Source of the DNA: Flavobacterium nitratireducens
Lineage (GTDB): Bacteria > Bacteroidota > Bacteroidia > Flavobacteriales > Flavobacteriaceae
Assembly (NCBI RefSeq): GCF_029625335.1
Contig: NZ_CP121111.1
Coordinates: 1,736,001 to 1,800,000 of the forward strand
Length of the DNA: 64,000 nucleotides
Direction of reading: 5' to 3'
The notes beneath the pieces were generated by a model. The model had not been told where the DNA came from. It ran no database searches and was given only the letters and a program-made list of their open reading frames with translations. The position numbers and the translations under genes were made by a program. Positions 54,827 to 63,620 of this stretch are shown piece after piece (the first letter of the stretch is position 1; each line of letters begins with the position of its first letter).

Positions 54827-55195
54827 TTAATTCATATTATTGACAATTGCGTCTTTTTTCCAGTTTTTTACTGATGCAATTCGGTTATCGGAATAATCCA
54901 CTTCACTTAAAGTAGCAAATCCTTTATCATTGTTATCTGTCCAGAAAAACCATTTTCCAACTTTTTTTCCATTTTTATATTCGGCGATAGCGGTTTTATT
55001 TCCATTTTCGTCATAAGAAACCCAAGTTCCTTCTAATTTGCCTTTCACAAAATAACCTTCTTGTTGCACTTGACCATTGTCATAAAAATAAGTAGCTTTT
55101 ACTTTTTTTCCAAAAGGTTCTAAAACTGGTTTTGCATCTTGAGCGAAAATAACTCCTGTAAATAAAACGGCTGCAATAATTATATATTTTTTCAT
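54827..55195 (-). CDS. Secreted MORN-repeat (YwqK-like) protein
   Basis: I start at the ATG at 55195, giving 122 residues with signal peptide MKKYIIIAAVLFTGVIFAQ. The mature part has MORN/YwqK-type repeats: YFYDNGQVQQEGYFVKGKLEG, then YDENGNKTAIAEYKNGKKVG and WFFWTDNN. YwqK is annotated as an antitoxin in Bacillus, but in Bacteroidota these secreted forms have no known partner. The upstream region has a GGTAACA word but with different spacing from the ECF motif. Confidence 0.8.
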   Translation of the reverse strand: MKKYIIIAAVLFTGVIFAQDAKPVLEPFGKKVKATYFYDNGQVQQEGYFVKGKLEGTWVSYDENGNKTAIAEYKNGKKVGKWFFWTDNNDKGFATLSEVDYSDNRIASVKNWKKDAIVNNMN

Positions 55196-55373
55196 GATGT
55201 AAAAATTTAAATGATTTATTTTTATCAAATTTACATCTTAATTTACATTTAAAAAACATTTTGGTAACAATTTAGTAACATTAGATAAAAACTTAACATT
55301 GGAAATTAAAAAAGCCAATAAATTCAATGCATTAAAAAATTGATTTTCTCAATTCAATGTACATAATTAGTTC

Positions 55374-55381
55374 TAAATTTG
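55374..55381 (+). promoter_or_regulatory. -7 element (TAAATTTG) for aspS
   Basis: TAAATTTG matches TAnnTTTG and lies 51 bases before the aspS ATG. The -33 region has no clear TTG at N19. Confidence 0.5.
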
Positions 55382-55432
55382 CAGCCAAGTCATTTTTAAG
55401 GCTTATAACCAAATAATTAAATTTTTTCAATA

Positions 55433-57181
55433 ATGTACAGAAGTCATAACTGTGGCGAGTTAAACGCCTCACACATAAACACCGAAGTAACACTTGCGGG
55501 TTGGGTTCAAAAATCACGAGATAAAGGATTCATGAATTGGGTGGATTTAAGAGACCGTTATGGAATAACACAATTAATATTTGACGAAAGTCGTACAGAA
55601 AAAACCGTATTCGAATTAGCAAAAACGCTGGGAAGAGAATTTGTAATTCAGGTAAAAGGAACGGTAATTGAGCGCGAGGCTAAAAACAAAAACATACCAA
55701 CAGGAGAAATTGAAATTTTAGTTTCTGAATTAAACATTCTTAATTCGGCATTAACACCACCATTTACAATTGAAGATGAAACAGACGGTGGCGAAGACAT
55801 CCGAATGAAATACCGTTACCTTGACATTAGAAGAAATCCGGTAAAAAACAGTTTGCTATTCCGTCATAAAGTAGCAATGGAAGTTCGTAAATATTTATCT
55901 GATTTGGATTTCTGCGAAGTGGAAACTCCTTATTTAATCAAATCGACTCCTGAAGGAGCAAGAGATTTCGTTGTGCCAAGTCGTATGAACGAAGGACAAT
56001 TCTATGCCTTACCACAATCGCCACAAACTTTCAAGCAATTATTGATGGTAGGTGGAATGGACAAATATTTCCAAATTGTGAAATGTTTCCGTGATGAGGA
56101 TTTGCGTGCCGATCGTCAGCCTGAATTCACTCAGATTGACTGTGAAATGGCATTTGTAGAGCAAGAAGACATCCTAAATATTTTTGAAGGATTGACCCGT
56201 CATTTATTAAAAGAATTAAAAGGAGTTGAAGTTGATAAATTCCCTCGTATGACTTATGAGCATGCGATGAAAACCTACGGAAATGACAAACCAGACATCC
56301 GTTTCGGGATGGAATTTGGAGAACTAAACGAATTTGCGCAACATAAGGAATTCCCTGTATTCAATGCAGCCGAATTAGTAGTAGGTATTGCAGTGCCTGG
56401 AGCTGGAAATTATACACGTAAAGAAATCGATGCTTTAATCGAATGGGTAAAACGTCCACAAGTAGGAGCTTCGGGAATGGTTTATGTAAAATGTAATGAA
56501 GACGGAACTTACAAATCATCTGTAGATAAATTCTACGACCAAGACGATTTAGCTAACTGGGCTAAAACAACAGGAGCAAAAGCCGGCGATATGATTTTTG
56601 TACTTTCAGGACCTGCTAACAAAACTAGAGCGCAATTAAGTGCTTTGCGTATGGAATTAGCAACCCGTTTAGGATTGCGTAATCCGGAAGTTTTTGCGCC
56701 GCTTTGGGTTGTGGATTTCCCATTATTAGAATTTGATGAAGAAAGCGGTCGTTATCATGCCATGCACCACCCTTTCACCTCTCCAAAACCAGAAGACATT
56801 GCGTTGTTAGAAACTAAACCAGGGGAAGTTCGCGCCAATGCTTACGATATGGTATTGAACGGAAACGAAATTGGAGGTGGTTCTATTCGTATTCACGATA
56901 AGGCTACACAACAATTAATGTTTAAATATTTAGGATTTTCAGAAGAGGAAGCTAAAGCGCAATTTGGATTCTTGATGGACGCTTTCCAATTTGGAGCACC
57001 ACCCCACGGAGGTTTAGCCTTTGGATTAGATCGATTGGTTGCCATTTTAGGAGGTCAGGAAACCATTAGAGATTTTATTGCTTTCCCTAAAAACAACTCA
57101 GGTAGAGACGTCATGATTGATGCTCCATCGGCTATTGATACTACGCAATTAGAGGAATTACATATCAAAATAAATTTATAA
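55433..57181 (+). CDS. aspS: Aspartyl-tRNA synthetase
   Basis: This 582-residue class IIb synthetase has an N-terminal OB-fold anticodon-binding domain ([21 protein letters not shown]) and motif 2 in [18 protein letters not shown]. The bacterial GAD insertion (about 280-420) and motif 3 in [14 protein letters not shown] follow. The bacterial type with GAD domain is full length. It charges tRNA-Asp and is essential; no lesions are seen. Confidence 0.97.
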   Translation: MYRSHNCGELNASHINTEVTLAGWVQKSRDKGFMNWVDLRDRYGITQLIFDESRTEKTVFELAKTLGREFVIQVKGTVIEREAKNKNIPTGEIEILVSELNILNSALTPPFTIEDETDGGEDIRMKYRYLDIRRNPVKNSLLFRHKVAMEVRKYLSDLDFCEVETPYLIKSTPEGARDFVVPSRMNEGQFYALPQSPQTFKQLLMVGGMDKYFQIVKCFRDEDLRADRQPEFTQIDCEMAFVEQEDILNIFEGLTRHLLKELKGVEVDKFPRMTYEHAMKTYGNDKPDIRFGMEFGELNEFAQHKEFPVFNAAELVVGIAVPGAGNYTRKEIDALIEWVKRPQVGASGMVYVKCNEDGTYKSSVDKFYDQDDLANWAKTTGAKAGDMIFVLSGPANKTRAQLSALRMELATRLGLRNPEVFAPLWVVDFPLLEFDEESGRYHAMHHPFTSPKPEDIALLETKPGEVRANAYDMVLNGNEIGGGSIRIHDKATQQLMFKYLGFSEEEAKAQFGFLMDAFQFGAPPHGGLAFGLDRLVAILGGQETIRDFIAFPKNNSGRDVMIDAPSAIDTTQLEELHIKINL

Positions 57182-57272
57182 TAAAAGCCTTCTTAAAATG
57201 TTTGAAAACACTGAATATCAATTATTTTATTAAAAATATTGCTATTAATCATTTTCGTATGATATTAAACAT

Positions 57273-57280
57273 TACATTTG
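57273..57280 (+). promoter_or_regulatory. -7 element (TACATTTG) for the cold-shock gene
   Basis: TACATTTG matches TAnnTTTG, 29 bases before the ATG at 57310. No -33 TTG is at N19-20. Confidence 0.5.
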
Positions 57281-57309
57281 TCTTATTATAAATTATTATT
57301 ACTATTACA

Positions 57310-57504
57310 ATGCGTACAGGTACAGTTAAATTTTTCAATGAATCAAAAGGTTACGGATTCATTACAGACGAAGAAACAGGAAAAGACATTTTTGTTCATG
57401 CTTCAGGAATCAGCGCGGAAGAATTACGCGAAGGAGACAGAGTGAGCTACGAAGAAGAAGAAGGAAGAAAAGGAAAGGTTGCTGCTAAAGTTGCAGTAAT
57501 CTAA
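57310..57504 (+). CDS. Cold-shock domain protein (CspA family)
   Basis: This 64-residue OB-fold RNA chaperone has RNP1 KGYGFI (residues 13-18) and RNP2 IFVHAS (27-32). It starts MRTGTVKFFNESKGYGF as usual for flavobacterial Csp proteins, followed by a glutamate-rich strand (YEEEEGRKGK). It binds single-stranded nucleic acids and aids translation in the cold. It is monocistronic with its own terminator. Confidence 0.95.
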   Translation: MRTGTVKFFNESKGYGFITDEETGKDIFVHASGISAEELREGDRVSYEEEEGRKGKVAAKVAVI

Positions 57505-57532
57505 ACAAAATAGCTTTTTGTTACGAATGACC

Positions 57533-57566
57533 AAAAGGTTCCGATAGTATCGGAACCTTTTTTTTG
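57533..57566 (+). terminator. Terminator after the cold-shock gene
   Basis: Perfect 14-bp arms (57533-57546 with 57548-57561) surround a single base, and the T8 run begins at the end of the 3' arm. Confidence 0.88.
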
Positions 57567-57680
57567 GTACAAATCTTAAAAATTTTAGATTATTTAAAGA
57601 AATTCAAAATTTACTTATTTATAATCATTAAAAACTACAAAAAAAACCTTTAAAATCAATGTGTAATTTTGGTTTTAAAC

Positions 57681-57711
57681 TTGTGTTTTATAACATTGAA
57701 GTATATCTTTG
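57681..57711 (+). promoter_or_regulatory. Promoter of the nuo operon (TTG-N20-TATCTTTG)
   Basis: TTG at 57681-57683 precedes TATCTTTG (57704-57711) by 20 bases. The nuoA ATG at 57741 is 29 bases further, and the longer in-frame start at 57669 lies upstream of the promoter and is excluded. Confidence 0.7.
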
Positions 57712-57740
57712 TCACTTATTTTAGCACAAAATTTATTTCT

Positions 57741-58106
57741 ATGCAATCAGAACAATTTAACTACCTACCAATTCTCATGCAAGCCTTACTTGCAATAGGT
57801 TTCGTAGTAGGTACCATCCTAATTTCAGGTAAGCTAGGACCTAGAAGAAAATCGGCTTCAAAAGATAAAAACTTCGAATGTGGAATTGAATCTGTGGGAA
57901 ATGCCCGTATTCCATTTTCTGTAAAATATTTCTTGGTTGCTATTTTATTCGTTTTGTTTGATGTCGAGGTAATATTTCTATATCCTTGGGCCATTAACTT
58001 CAAAGAATTAGGAATCGAAGGAATGCTAAAAATGATTGTTTTCATGGCTTTACTTTTGGTTGGATTTTTCTATATCATCAAAAAGAAAGCTTTAGAATGG
58101 GACTAA
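57741..58106 (+). CDS. nuoA: NADH-quinone oxidoreductase subunit A
   Basis: This 121-residue membrane subunit of complex I has three membrane helices. The conserved KNFECGIESVGNARIPFSVK loop (about 49-68) includes the Cys that closes on the quinone tunnel in the deactive form. FDVEVIFLYPWA is the conserved acidic motif. The start at 57741 (MQSEQFNYLPIL) follows the promoter. It heads the nuo operon. Confidence 0.95.
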   Translation: MQSEQFNYLPILMQALLAIGFVVGTILISGKLGPRRKSASKDKNFECGIESVGNARIPFSVKYFLVAILFVLFDVEVIFLYPWAINFKELGIEGMLKMIVFMALLLVGFFYIIKKKALEWD

Positions 58107-58111
58107 TAAAA

Positions 58112-58235
58112 GATCTCAGATTTTAGATTTTTAAATAGAAACTATAATCTAAAACTAGAAATCTTAAAAGATAAAAGATTTAAAAAAATTGATTTTAAAT
58201 TTAAGTTATGAATTTATAACTCATAACGCATAACA
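58112..58235. repeat. Quasi-periodic spacer between nuoA and nuoB
   Basis: Drifting copies of GATTTTAGA and its complement (AGATTTTAGATTTTTAAA, then ATCTAAAACTAGAAATCTT) form an imperfect inverted repeat, followed by ATAACTCATAACGCATAAC. No frame is open. Confidence 0.5.
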
Positions 58236-58243
58236 TTTATAAA

Positions 58244-58792
58244 ATGAGTAATTCAAAAATAAATATGGTTGCCCCTCCAGAAGGTGTTGTAGGTGAAGGA
58301 TTCTTTGCTACAAAACTTAATGATGTTGTAGGTTTGGCACGTGCCAATTCACTTTGGCCATTACCTTTTGCTACTTCTTGTTGTGGAATTGAATTTATGG
58401 CCACTATGGCTTCTCATTACGACTTAGCGCGTTTTGGTTCTGAGCGTGTAAGTTTCTCTCCTCGTCAAGCGGATATGTTGATGGTTATGGGAACTATTTC
58501 CAAAAAAATGGCGCCAATCTTGCGCCAAGTTTACGAGCAAATGTCTGAACCAAGATGGGTAATTGCTGTAGGAGCTTGTGCTTCTTCAGGAGGAATATTC
58601 GATACTTATTCTGTACTACAAGGAATTGACAAAGTTATCCCTGTGGATGTATATGTTCCAGGTTGCCCACCAAGACCAGAACAAATTGTTGATGGTGTAA
58701 TGAAATTACAAGAACTTGTAAAATCAGAATCAGTAAGAAGAAGAAGTTCACCTGAGTATCAAGAATTATTAGCTTCTTATAATATCAAATAA
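58244..58792 (+). CDS. nuoB: NADH-quinone oxidoreductase subunit B
   Basis: This 182-residue subunit holds iron-sulfur cluster N2, next to the quinone. All four ligands are visible: the tandem Cys pair in ATSCCGIEF, GACASSGG, and the VPGCPPRPE cysteine. Length is standard. Confidence 0.97.
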   Translation: MSNSKINMVAPPEGVVGEGFFATKLNDVVGLARANSLWPLPFATSCCGIEFMATMASHYDLARFGSERVSFSPRQADMLMVMGTISKKMAPILRQVYEQMSEPRWVIAVGACASSGGIFDTYSVLQGIDKVIPVDVYVPGCPPRPEQIVDGVMKLQELVKSESVRRRSSPEYQELLASYNIK

Positions 58793-58793
58793 A

Positions 58794-59315
58794 ATGGCAT
58801 TAGAAAATACAGCTATCCAAGATAAATTAGTAGAAACATTCGCAGCTGATGTTTTTAATTTCCAACAGGAAAGAGATATTTTTTCGTTTGAAATTAATGC
58901 AAAAAACAACACTGCAATCATTTTATTCTTAAAAAACGATCCTGAATTACGTTTTCATTTCCTAACAGATTTATGCGGAATTCATTATCCTGATAACCCA
59001 GCTGATAAACAATTTGCCGTTGTTTATCACATGCACAATTGGTACGAAAACAAACGTATTCGAATCAAAACTTTCCTTAACGGAGAAAATCCTGAAATCA
59101 AAACCGTTTCTAATATATTCTTGACTTCCAATTGGATGGAAAGAGAAACATACGATTTCTTCGGCATCAACTTTATTAGTCATCCACAATTAAAACGTAT
59201 TTTGAATATGGATGAAATGATTTCTTTCCCTATGCGTAAAGAATTCCCAATGGAAGATGGTGGAAGAACTGATAAAGACGACCGTTTCTTCGGAAGAACA
59301 GTAGACAATTGCTAA
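58794..59315 (+). CDS. nuoC: NADH-quinone oxidoreductase subunit C
   Basis: This 173-residue 30-kDa-type subunit has the LTDLCGIHYPD region and the signature WMERETYDFFGINFISHPQLKR split near residues 122-143. It is separate from nuoD, unlike the fused nuoCD of enterobacteria. It starts one base after nuoB. Confidence 0.95.
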   Translation: MALENTAIQDKLVETFAADVFNFQQERDIFSFEINAKNNTAIILFLKNDPELRFHFLTDLCGIHYPDNPADKQFAVVYHMHNWYENKRIRIKTFLNGENPEIKTVSNIFLTSNWMERETYDFFGINFISHPQLKRILNMDEMISFPMRKEFPMEDGGRTDKDDRFFGRTVDNC

Positions 59316-59347
59316 AAAAACAATATATAATTTTTCACATTCTATAA

Positions 59348-60586
59348 ATGTCAGAACTATTATTACCACCAGAGCATCGCTATGCTAAAATAATAAAAGA
59401 GCGATCAAATGAAGACGGAAGCGAGCTTTCTATCTTGAATTTAGGTCCTACTCACCCAGCTACACACGGAATTTTCCAAAATATTCTGTTGATGGATGGA
59501 GAACGAATTCTGGATGCAGAACCTACTATTGGTTATATCCATCGTGCTTTTGAAAAAATTGCCGAAAATCGTCCTTTCTATCAAATCACCCCTCTTACAG
59601 ACCGTATGAACTATTGCTCCTCTCCTATTAATAATATGGGATGGTGGATGACCTTAGAAAAATTACTAAATATCGAAGTTCCAAAACGAGCTCAATATTT
59701 AAGAGTAATTGTAATGGAATTAGCTAGAATTACCGATCACTTAATTTGTAACTCGATTTTAGGTGTAGATACAGGAGCTTATTCTGGTTTCCTATATGTT
59801 TTCCAATTTAGAGAAAAAGTATATGAAATTTACGAGGAAATCTGTGGAGCTCGTTTAACAACAAACATGGGTAGAATTGGTGGTTTTGAGAGAGACTGGT
59901 CACCAAGAGCTTTTGAATTACTAAACACGTTTTTAGAAGAATTCCCGGTTGCTTGGAAAGAATTTGAAAACTTATTTGAAAGAAACCGAATTTTTATTGA
60001 CAGAACTGTAAACGTTGGAGCTATTTCGGCTGAAAAAGCCATGGCTTACGGATTTACAGGTCCAAATTTACGAGCTGCTGGTGTGGATTATGATGTTCGT
60101 GTTGCACAACCATATAGTTCTTACGAGGATTTTGACTTTAAAGTCCCAGTAGGAAAATCAGGAGATACCTACGACCGTTTTTGTGTGCGTAATGCCGAAG
60201 TTTGGGAAAGTTTAAGCATCATTCGTCAGGCGTTAGATAAAATGCCAGCTGGAAACGAATACCATGCCGAAGTTCCTGATTACTATTTACCTCCAAAAGA
60301 GGATGTTTACCACAACATGGAATCCTTAATCTATCATTTCAAAATTGTAATGGGAGAAGTTCCTGTTCCAGTTGCCGAAATCTATCACCCAGTAGAAGGA
60401 GGAAATGGAGAAATTGGTTTCTATTTAGTAACTGACGGTAGTCGTACTCCATACAGACTTCACTTTAGAAGACCTTGTTTTATTTACTACCAAGCTTATC
60501 CTGAAATGATAAAAGGCGCATTATTATCAGATGCCATTGTTATTTTATCCAGTTTAAATGTAATTGCTGGAGAATTAGACGCATAA
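59348..60586 (+). CDS. nuoD: NADH-quinone oxidoreductase subunit D
   Basis: This 412-residue 49-kDa subunit forms the quinone site with NuoB. Signatures include LNLGPTHPATHG near the start, with the quinone His, and the TPLTDRMNYCSS, MGRIGGFERDW and CNSILGVDTGAYS regions. Length is normal for the separate form. Confidence 0.96.
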   Translation: MSELLLPPEHRYAKIIKERSNEDGSELSILNLGPTHPATHGIFQNILLMDGERILDAEPTIGYIHRAFEKIAENRPFYQITPLTDRMNYCSSPINNMGWWMTLEKLLNIEVPKRAQYLRVIVMELARITDHLICNSILGVDTGAYSGFLYVFQFREKVYEIYEEICGARLTTNMGRIGGFERDWSPRAFELLNTFLEEFPVAWKEFENLFERNRIFIDRTVNVGAISAEKAMAYGFTGPNLRAAGVDYDVRVAQPYSSYEDFDFKVPVGKSGDTYDRFCVRNAEVWESLSIIRQALDKMPAGNEYHAEVPDYYLPPKEDVYHNMESLIYHFKIVMGEVPVPVAEIYHPVEGGNGEIGFYLVTDGSRTPYRLHFRRPCFIYYQAYPEMIKGALLSDAIVILSSLNVIAGELDA

Positions 60587-60589
60587 ATT

Positions 60590-61120
60590 ATGGAACGTAC
60601 ACATCACAAACAAGAAATAAATATGACTGAAGCATTGATGGCTCGCATCAATGAATTAATAAGTCATTACCCTGAAGACAAAAAGAAATCGGCTTTACTG
60701 CCCGTTTTACACGAAGTTCAGGATGCTCATGACAACTGGTTAAGCGTTGAGCTAATGGATAAAGTTGCCGAAATTCTTGAAATTTTACCTATCGAAGTTT
60801 ACGAAGTAGCTACTTTCTACACCATGTTTAACCTAAAACCTATTGGGAAATACATGTTTGAGTTTTGTCAAACTTCTTGCTGCTGTCTAAACGGAGTTGA
60901 AGATTTAATGGATTATACCTGCGAAAAATTAGGTGTAGGCATCGGTGAAACGACTCCAGACGGTCTTTTCGAAGTAAGAGGGGTAGAATGTTTAGGTGCA
61001 TGCGGATATGCTCCTATGATGCAATTAGGTGATTTTTACAAAGAGCATTTAACGAAAGAAAAAATCGATCAGTTAATTGCTGATTGCCGAGATAATAAAA
61101 TAATATTACACGATAAATAA
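60590..61120 (+). CDS. nuoE: NADH-quinone oxidoreductase subunit E
   Basis: This 176-residue thioredoxin-like subunit holds the 2Fe-2S cluster N1a. Ligands are seen in CQTSCCCLNG (first pair) and VECLGACGYAP (second pair). The start includes a short N-terminal extension MERTHHKQEINM. It starts three bases after nuoD. Confidence 0.95.
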   Translation: MERTHHKQEINMTEALMARINELISHYPEDKKKSALLPVLHEVQDAHDNWLSVELMDKVAEILEILPIEVYEVATFYTMFNLKPIGKYMFEFCQTSCCCLNGVEDLMDYTCEKLGVGIGETTPDGLFEVRGVECLGACGYAPMMQLGDFYKEHLTKEKIDQLIADCRDNKIILHDK

Positions 61121-61121
61121 G

Positions 61122-62489
61122 ATGTCAAGAAAAATATTATTAGACAAAATCAACGTTCCAGGGATTAAAACCTATGAAGTTTACCGTCAACACGGCGGTT
61201 ATGCTTCTGTTGAAAAAGCCATGAAAACAATGACTCCTGACGATGTCGTTGAGGAAGTAAAAAAATCAGGGCTTAGAGGTCGTGGTGGTGCAGGTTTCCC
61301 AGCTGGAATGAAATGGAGTTTTATTGACAAAAAATCAGGAAAACCAAGACACTTGGTTTGTAATGCCGATGAGTCTGAACCGGGTACATTCAAAGATAGG
61401 TATTTGATGGAATTTATTCCTCACTTATTAATCGAAGGTATGATTACTTCCAGTTATGCCTTGGGCGCTAACCGCTCGTACATCTACATCCGTGGAGAAT
61501 ACATGTGGGTTTTTAAAATATTAGAAAGAGCGATTGCTGAGGCTAAAGCTGCAGGATGGTTAGGGAAAAATATTTTAGGAACAGGTTACGACTTAGAATT
61601 ACACGTTCACTGTGGTGCAGGTGCTTACATTTGTGGAGAAGAAACCGCTTTAATCGAATCATTAGAAGGAAAAAGAGGAAATCCACGTATCAAACCACCA
61701 TTCCCAGCCGTTTCAGGACTTTGGGCGAACCCAACAGTAGTAAACAACGTAGAAACTATAGCAGCAGTGCCATGGATTGTAAATAATTCAGGTGATGATT
61801 ATGCAAAAATTGGAATCGGAAGATCAACAGGAACTAAATTAATTTCGGCATCTGGAAACATTAAAAATCCAGGGGTTTACGAAATAGAATTGGGTTTAAG
61901 TGTAGATGAATTCATGAATTCTGATGAATATTTAGGAGGAATGAGTTCAAGTCGTCCTCTAAAAGCATTAGTACCTGGAGGTTCATCTGTGCCAATTTTA
62001 CCAGCTGATTTGATTTTTAAAACAGCAAATGGTGAAGATCGTTTAATGACTTACGAATCCTTAAGTGATGGTGGATTTGCAACGGGTTCGATGTTAGGTT
62101 CAGGAGGATTTATCGTGTACGATGATACGGCTTGTATTGTACGTAACACTTGGAATTTCTCACGTTTCTACCACCACGAATCATGTGGGCAATGTACTCC
62201 ATGTCGAGAAGGAACAGGATGGTTAGAAAAAGTTTTATGGCGTATTGAAAATGGTCAGGGTCGTGAAGAAGACATCGAATTATTGTGGAGTATTCAAAGT
62301 AAAATTGAAGGAAACACGATCTGTCCATTAGGAGATGCCGCATCGTGGCCGGTAGCTGCAGCTATTCGTCATTTTAGAGAAGAATTTGAATATCATATTC
62401 GTTTCCCAGAAAGAATCAAAAACAGAGATCACTTTGTTGCTGAGCCTTTTGAGAAAGTAAGACATTTGGTAGCAAAACAAACAGTATAA
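61122..62489 (+). CDS. nuoF: NADH-quinone oxidoreductase subunit F
   Basis: This 455-residue flavoprotein accepts electrons from NADH. Glycine-rich NADH/FMN sites are at GLRGRGGAGFPAG and CHCGAGAYICGEETALIESL (split), and the 4Fe-4S N3 ligands in ESCGQCTPCREGT with a later Cys (NTICPLG). It starts one base after nuoE. Confidence 0.97.
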   Translation: MSRKILLDKINVPGIKTYEVYRQHGGYASVEKAMKTMTPDDVVEEVKKSGLRGRGGAGFPAGMKWSFIDKKSGKPRHLVCNADESEPGTFKDRYLMEFIPHLLIEGMITSSYALGANRSYIYIRGEYMWVFKILERAIAEAKAAGWLGKNILGTGYDLELHVHCGAGAYICGEETALIESLEGKRGNPRIKPPFPAVSGLWANPTVVNNVETIAAVPWIVNNSGDDYAKIGIGRSTGTKLISASGNIKNPGVYEIELGLSVDEFMNSDEYLGGMSSSRPLKALVPGGSSVPILPADLIFKTANGEDRLMTYESLSDGGFATGSMLGSGGFIVYDDTACIVRNTWNFSRFYHHESCGQCTPCREGTGWLEKVLWRIENGQGREEDIELLWSIQSKIEGNTICPLGDAASWPVAAAIRHFREEFEYHIRFPERIKNRDHFVAEPFEKVRHLVAKQTV

Positions 62490-62490
62490 A

Positions 62491-62560
62491 ATAGTTTAAA
62501 GTTAGAAGTTTAAAGTTTTGAAGTTAGTTAACCTGAAACTTTTAAACCTAAAACTAAAAA
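62491..62560. repeat. Quasi-periodic inverted spacer between nuoF and nuoG
   Basis: Copies of AGTTTAAAGTT (left) and AAACTTTTAAACC (right) around GTTAAC make an imperfect inverted repeat. It has no open frame. Confidence 0.45.
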
Positions 62561-62573
62561 AACAAAAGAATAA

Positions 62574-63617
62574 ATGAAAGTAACAATAGACGGTCAAAGC
62601 ATAGAAGTAGCACCAGGAACTACCATCCTGCAAGCTGCTCGTATGATAGGAGGAGAATCAGTTCCACCTGCAATGTGCTATTATTCTAAACTAGAGAAAA
62701 CGGGAGGTAAATGCCGTTGTTGTTTAGTGGAAGTGTCAAAAGGTAGTGATGCCGATCCAAGACCAATGCCTAAATTGATGGCCTCTTGTGTAACAGGATG
62801 TATGGATGGTATGGAAGTAAATAGCAAAAATTCGGATCGTGTACGTGAAGCACGTCAGTCAGTAACCGAATTTTTATTAATCAACCACCCATTAGATTGT
62901 CCTATTTGCGATCAAGCTGGAGAATGTGATTTGCAGGATTTAAGCTTTGAGCACGGAAAATCGAAGACCCGTTTTATTGAAGAAAAAAGAACTTTTGAAC
63001 CAGAAGATATTGGTCCGAATATTCAATTGCACATGAACCGTTGTATTTTATGTCAACGTTGTGTTGCTGTTGCTGATCAATTAACAGATAATAGAGTTCA
63101 TGGAGTATTAGACCGTGGTGACCATGCTAATATTTCGACTTGTATTTCTAAGGCAATTGATAATGAATTCTCAGGAAACATGATTGATGTATGCCCAGTT
63201 GGAGCATTAACTGATAAAACGTTCCGTTTCAAATCAAGAGTTTGGTTTAACAAGCCTTATAATGCTCACAGAGATTGTGATAAATGTTGTGGAAAAACAA
63301 CTGTTTGGATGTTTGGTAACGAAATTCAAAGAGTTACAGGTCGTAAAGATCAATACCACGAGGTAGAAGAATTTATTTGTAACGAATGTCGTTTTGACCA
63401 CAAAGATCCAGCTGACTGGGTAATTGAAGGACCAAAAAAATTCGATAAAGATTCGGTTATTAACCAAAACAATTACACCAGAAAAATGGATACGGTACAC
63501 ATTGCTACTGAAGAAGGAATTTTGAAAGGTAGAGAACAAGACCGTAAAAAAATCAGTATGACGGCAATCCCGTTGAGCAAAGAAGAGCAAAAAGAATTTA
63601 AAAATGGTAATCTATAA
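62574..63617 (+). CDS. nuoG: NADH-quinone oxidoreductase subunit G, short form
   Basis: This 347-residue subunit keeps the electron-wire part of NuoG. Cluster ligands are in the 2Fe-2S ferredoxin domain (TGGKCRCCLVEV), the HPLDCPICDQAGECDLQD block (N5/N4 region) and CILCQRCV. A further Cys-rich segment (RDCDKCCGKT, CNECR) follows. The large C-terminal molybdopterin-oxidoreductase-like domain of the roughly 700-900-residue enterobacterial and Thermus forms is absent. The stop codon is genuine and nuoH follows at once. I believe this short form is common in Bacteroidota. Confidence 0.9.
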   Translation: MKVTIDGQSIEVAPGTTILQAARMIGGESVPPAMCYYSKLEKTGGKCRCCLVEVSKGSDADPRPMPKLMASCVTGCMDGMEVNSKNSDRVREARQSVTEFLLINHPLDCPICDQAGECDLQDLSFEHGKSKTRFIEEKRTFEPEDIGPNIQLHMNRCILCQRCVAVADQLTDNRVHGVLDRGDHANISTCISKAIDNEFSGNMIDVCPVGALTDKTFRFKSRVWFNKPYNAHRDCDKCCGKTTVWMFGNEIQRVTGRKDQYHEVEEFICNECRFDHKDPADWVIEGPKKFDKDSVINQNNYTRKMDTVHIATEEGILKGREQDRKKISMTAIPLSKEEQKEFKNGNL

Positions 63618-63620
63618 AAA

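Noticed and set aside
55263..55289. Another GGTAACA followed by GATAAA
   Set aside because: The gap is 14 rather than 16 bases and the second element differs, so I did not count it as a sixth ECF site.
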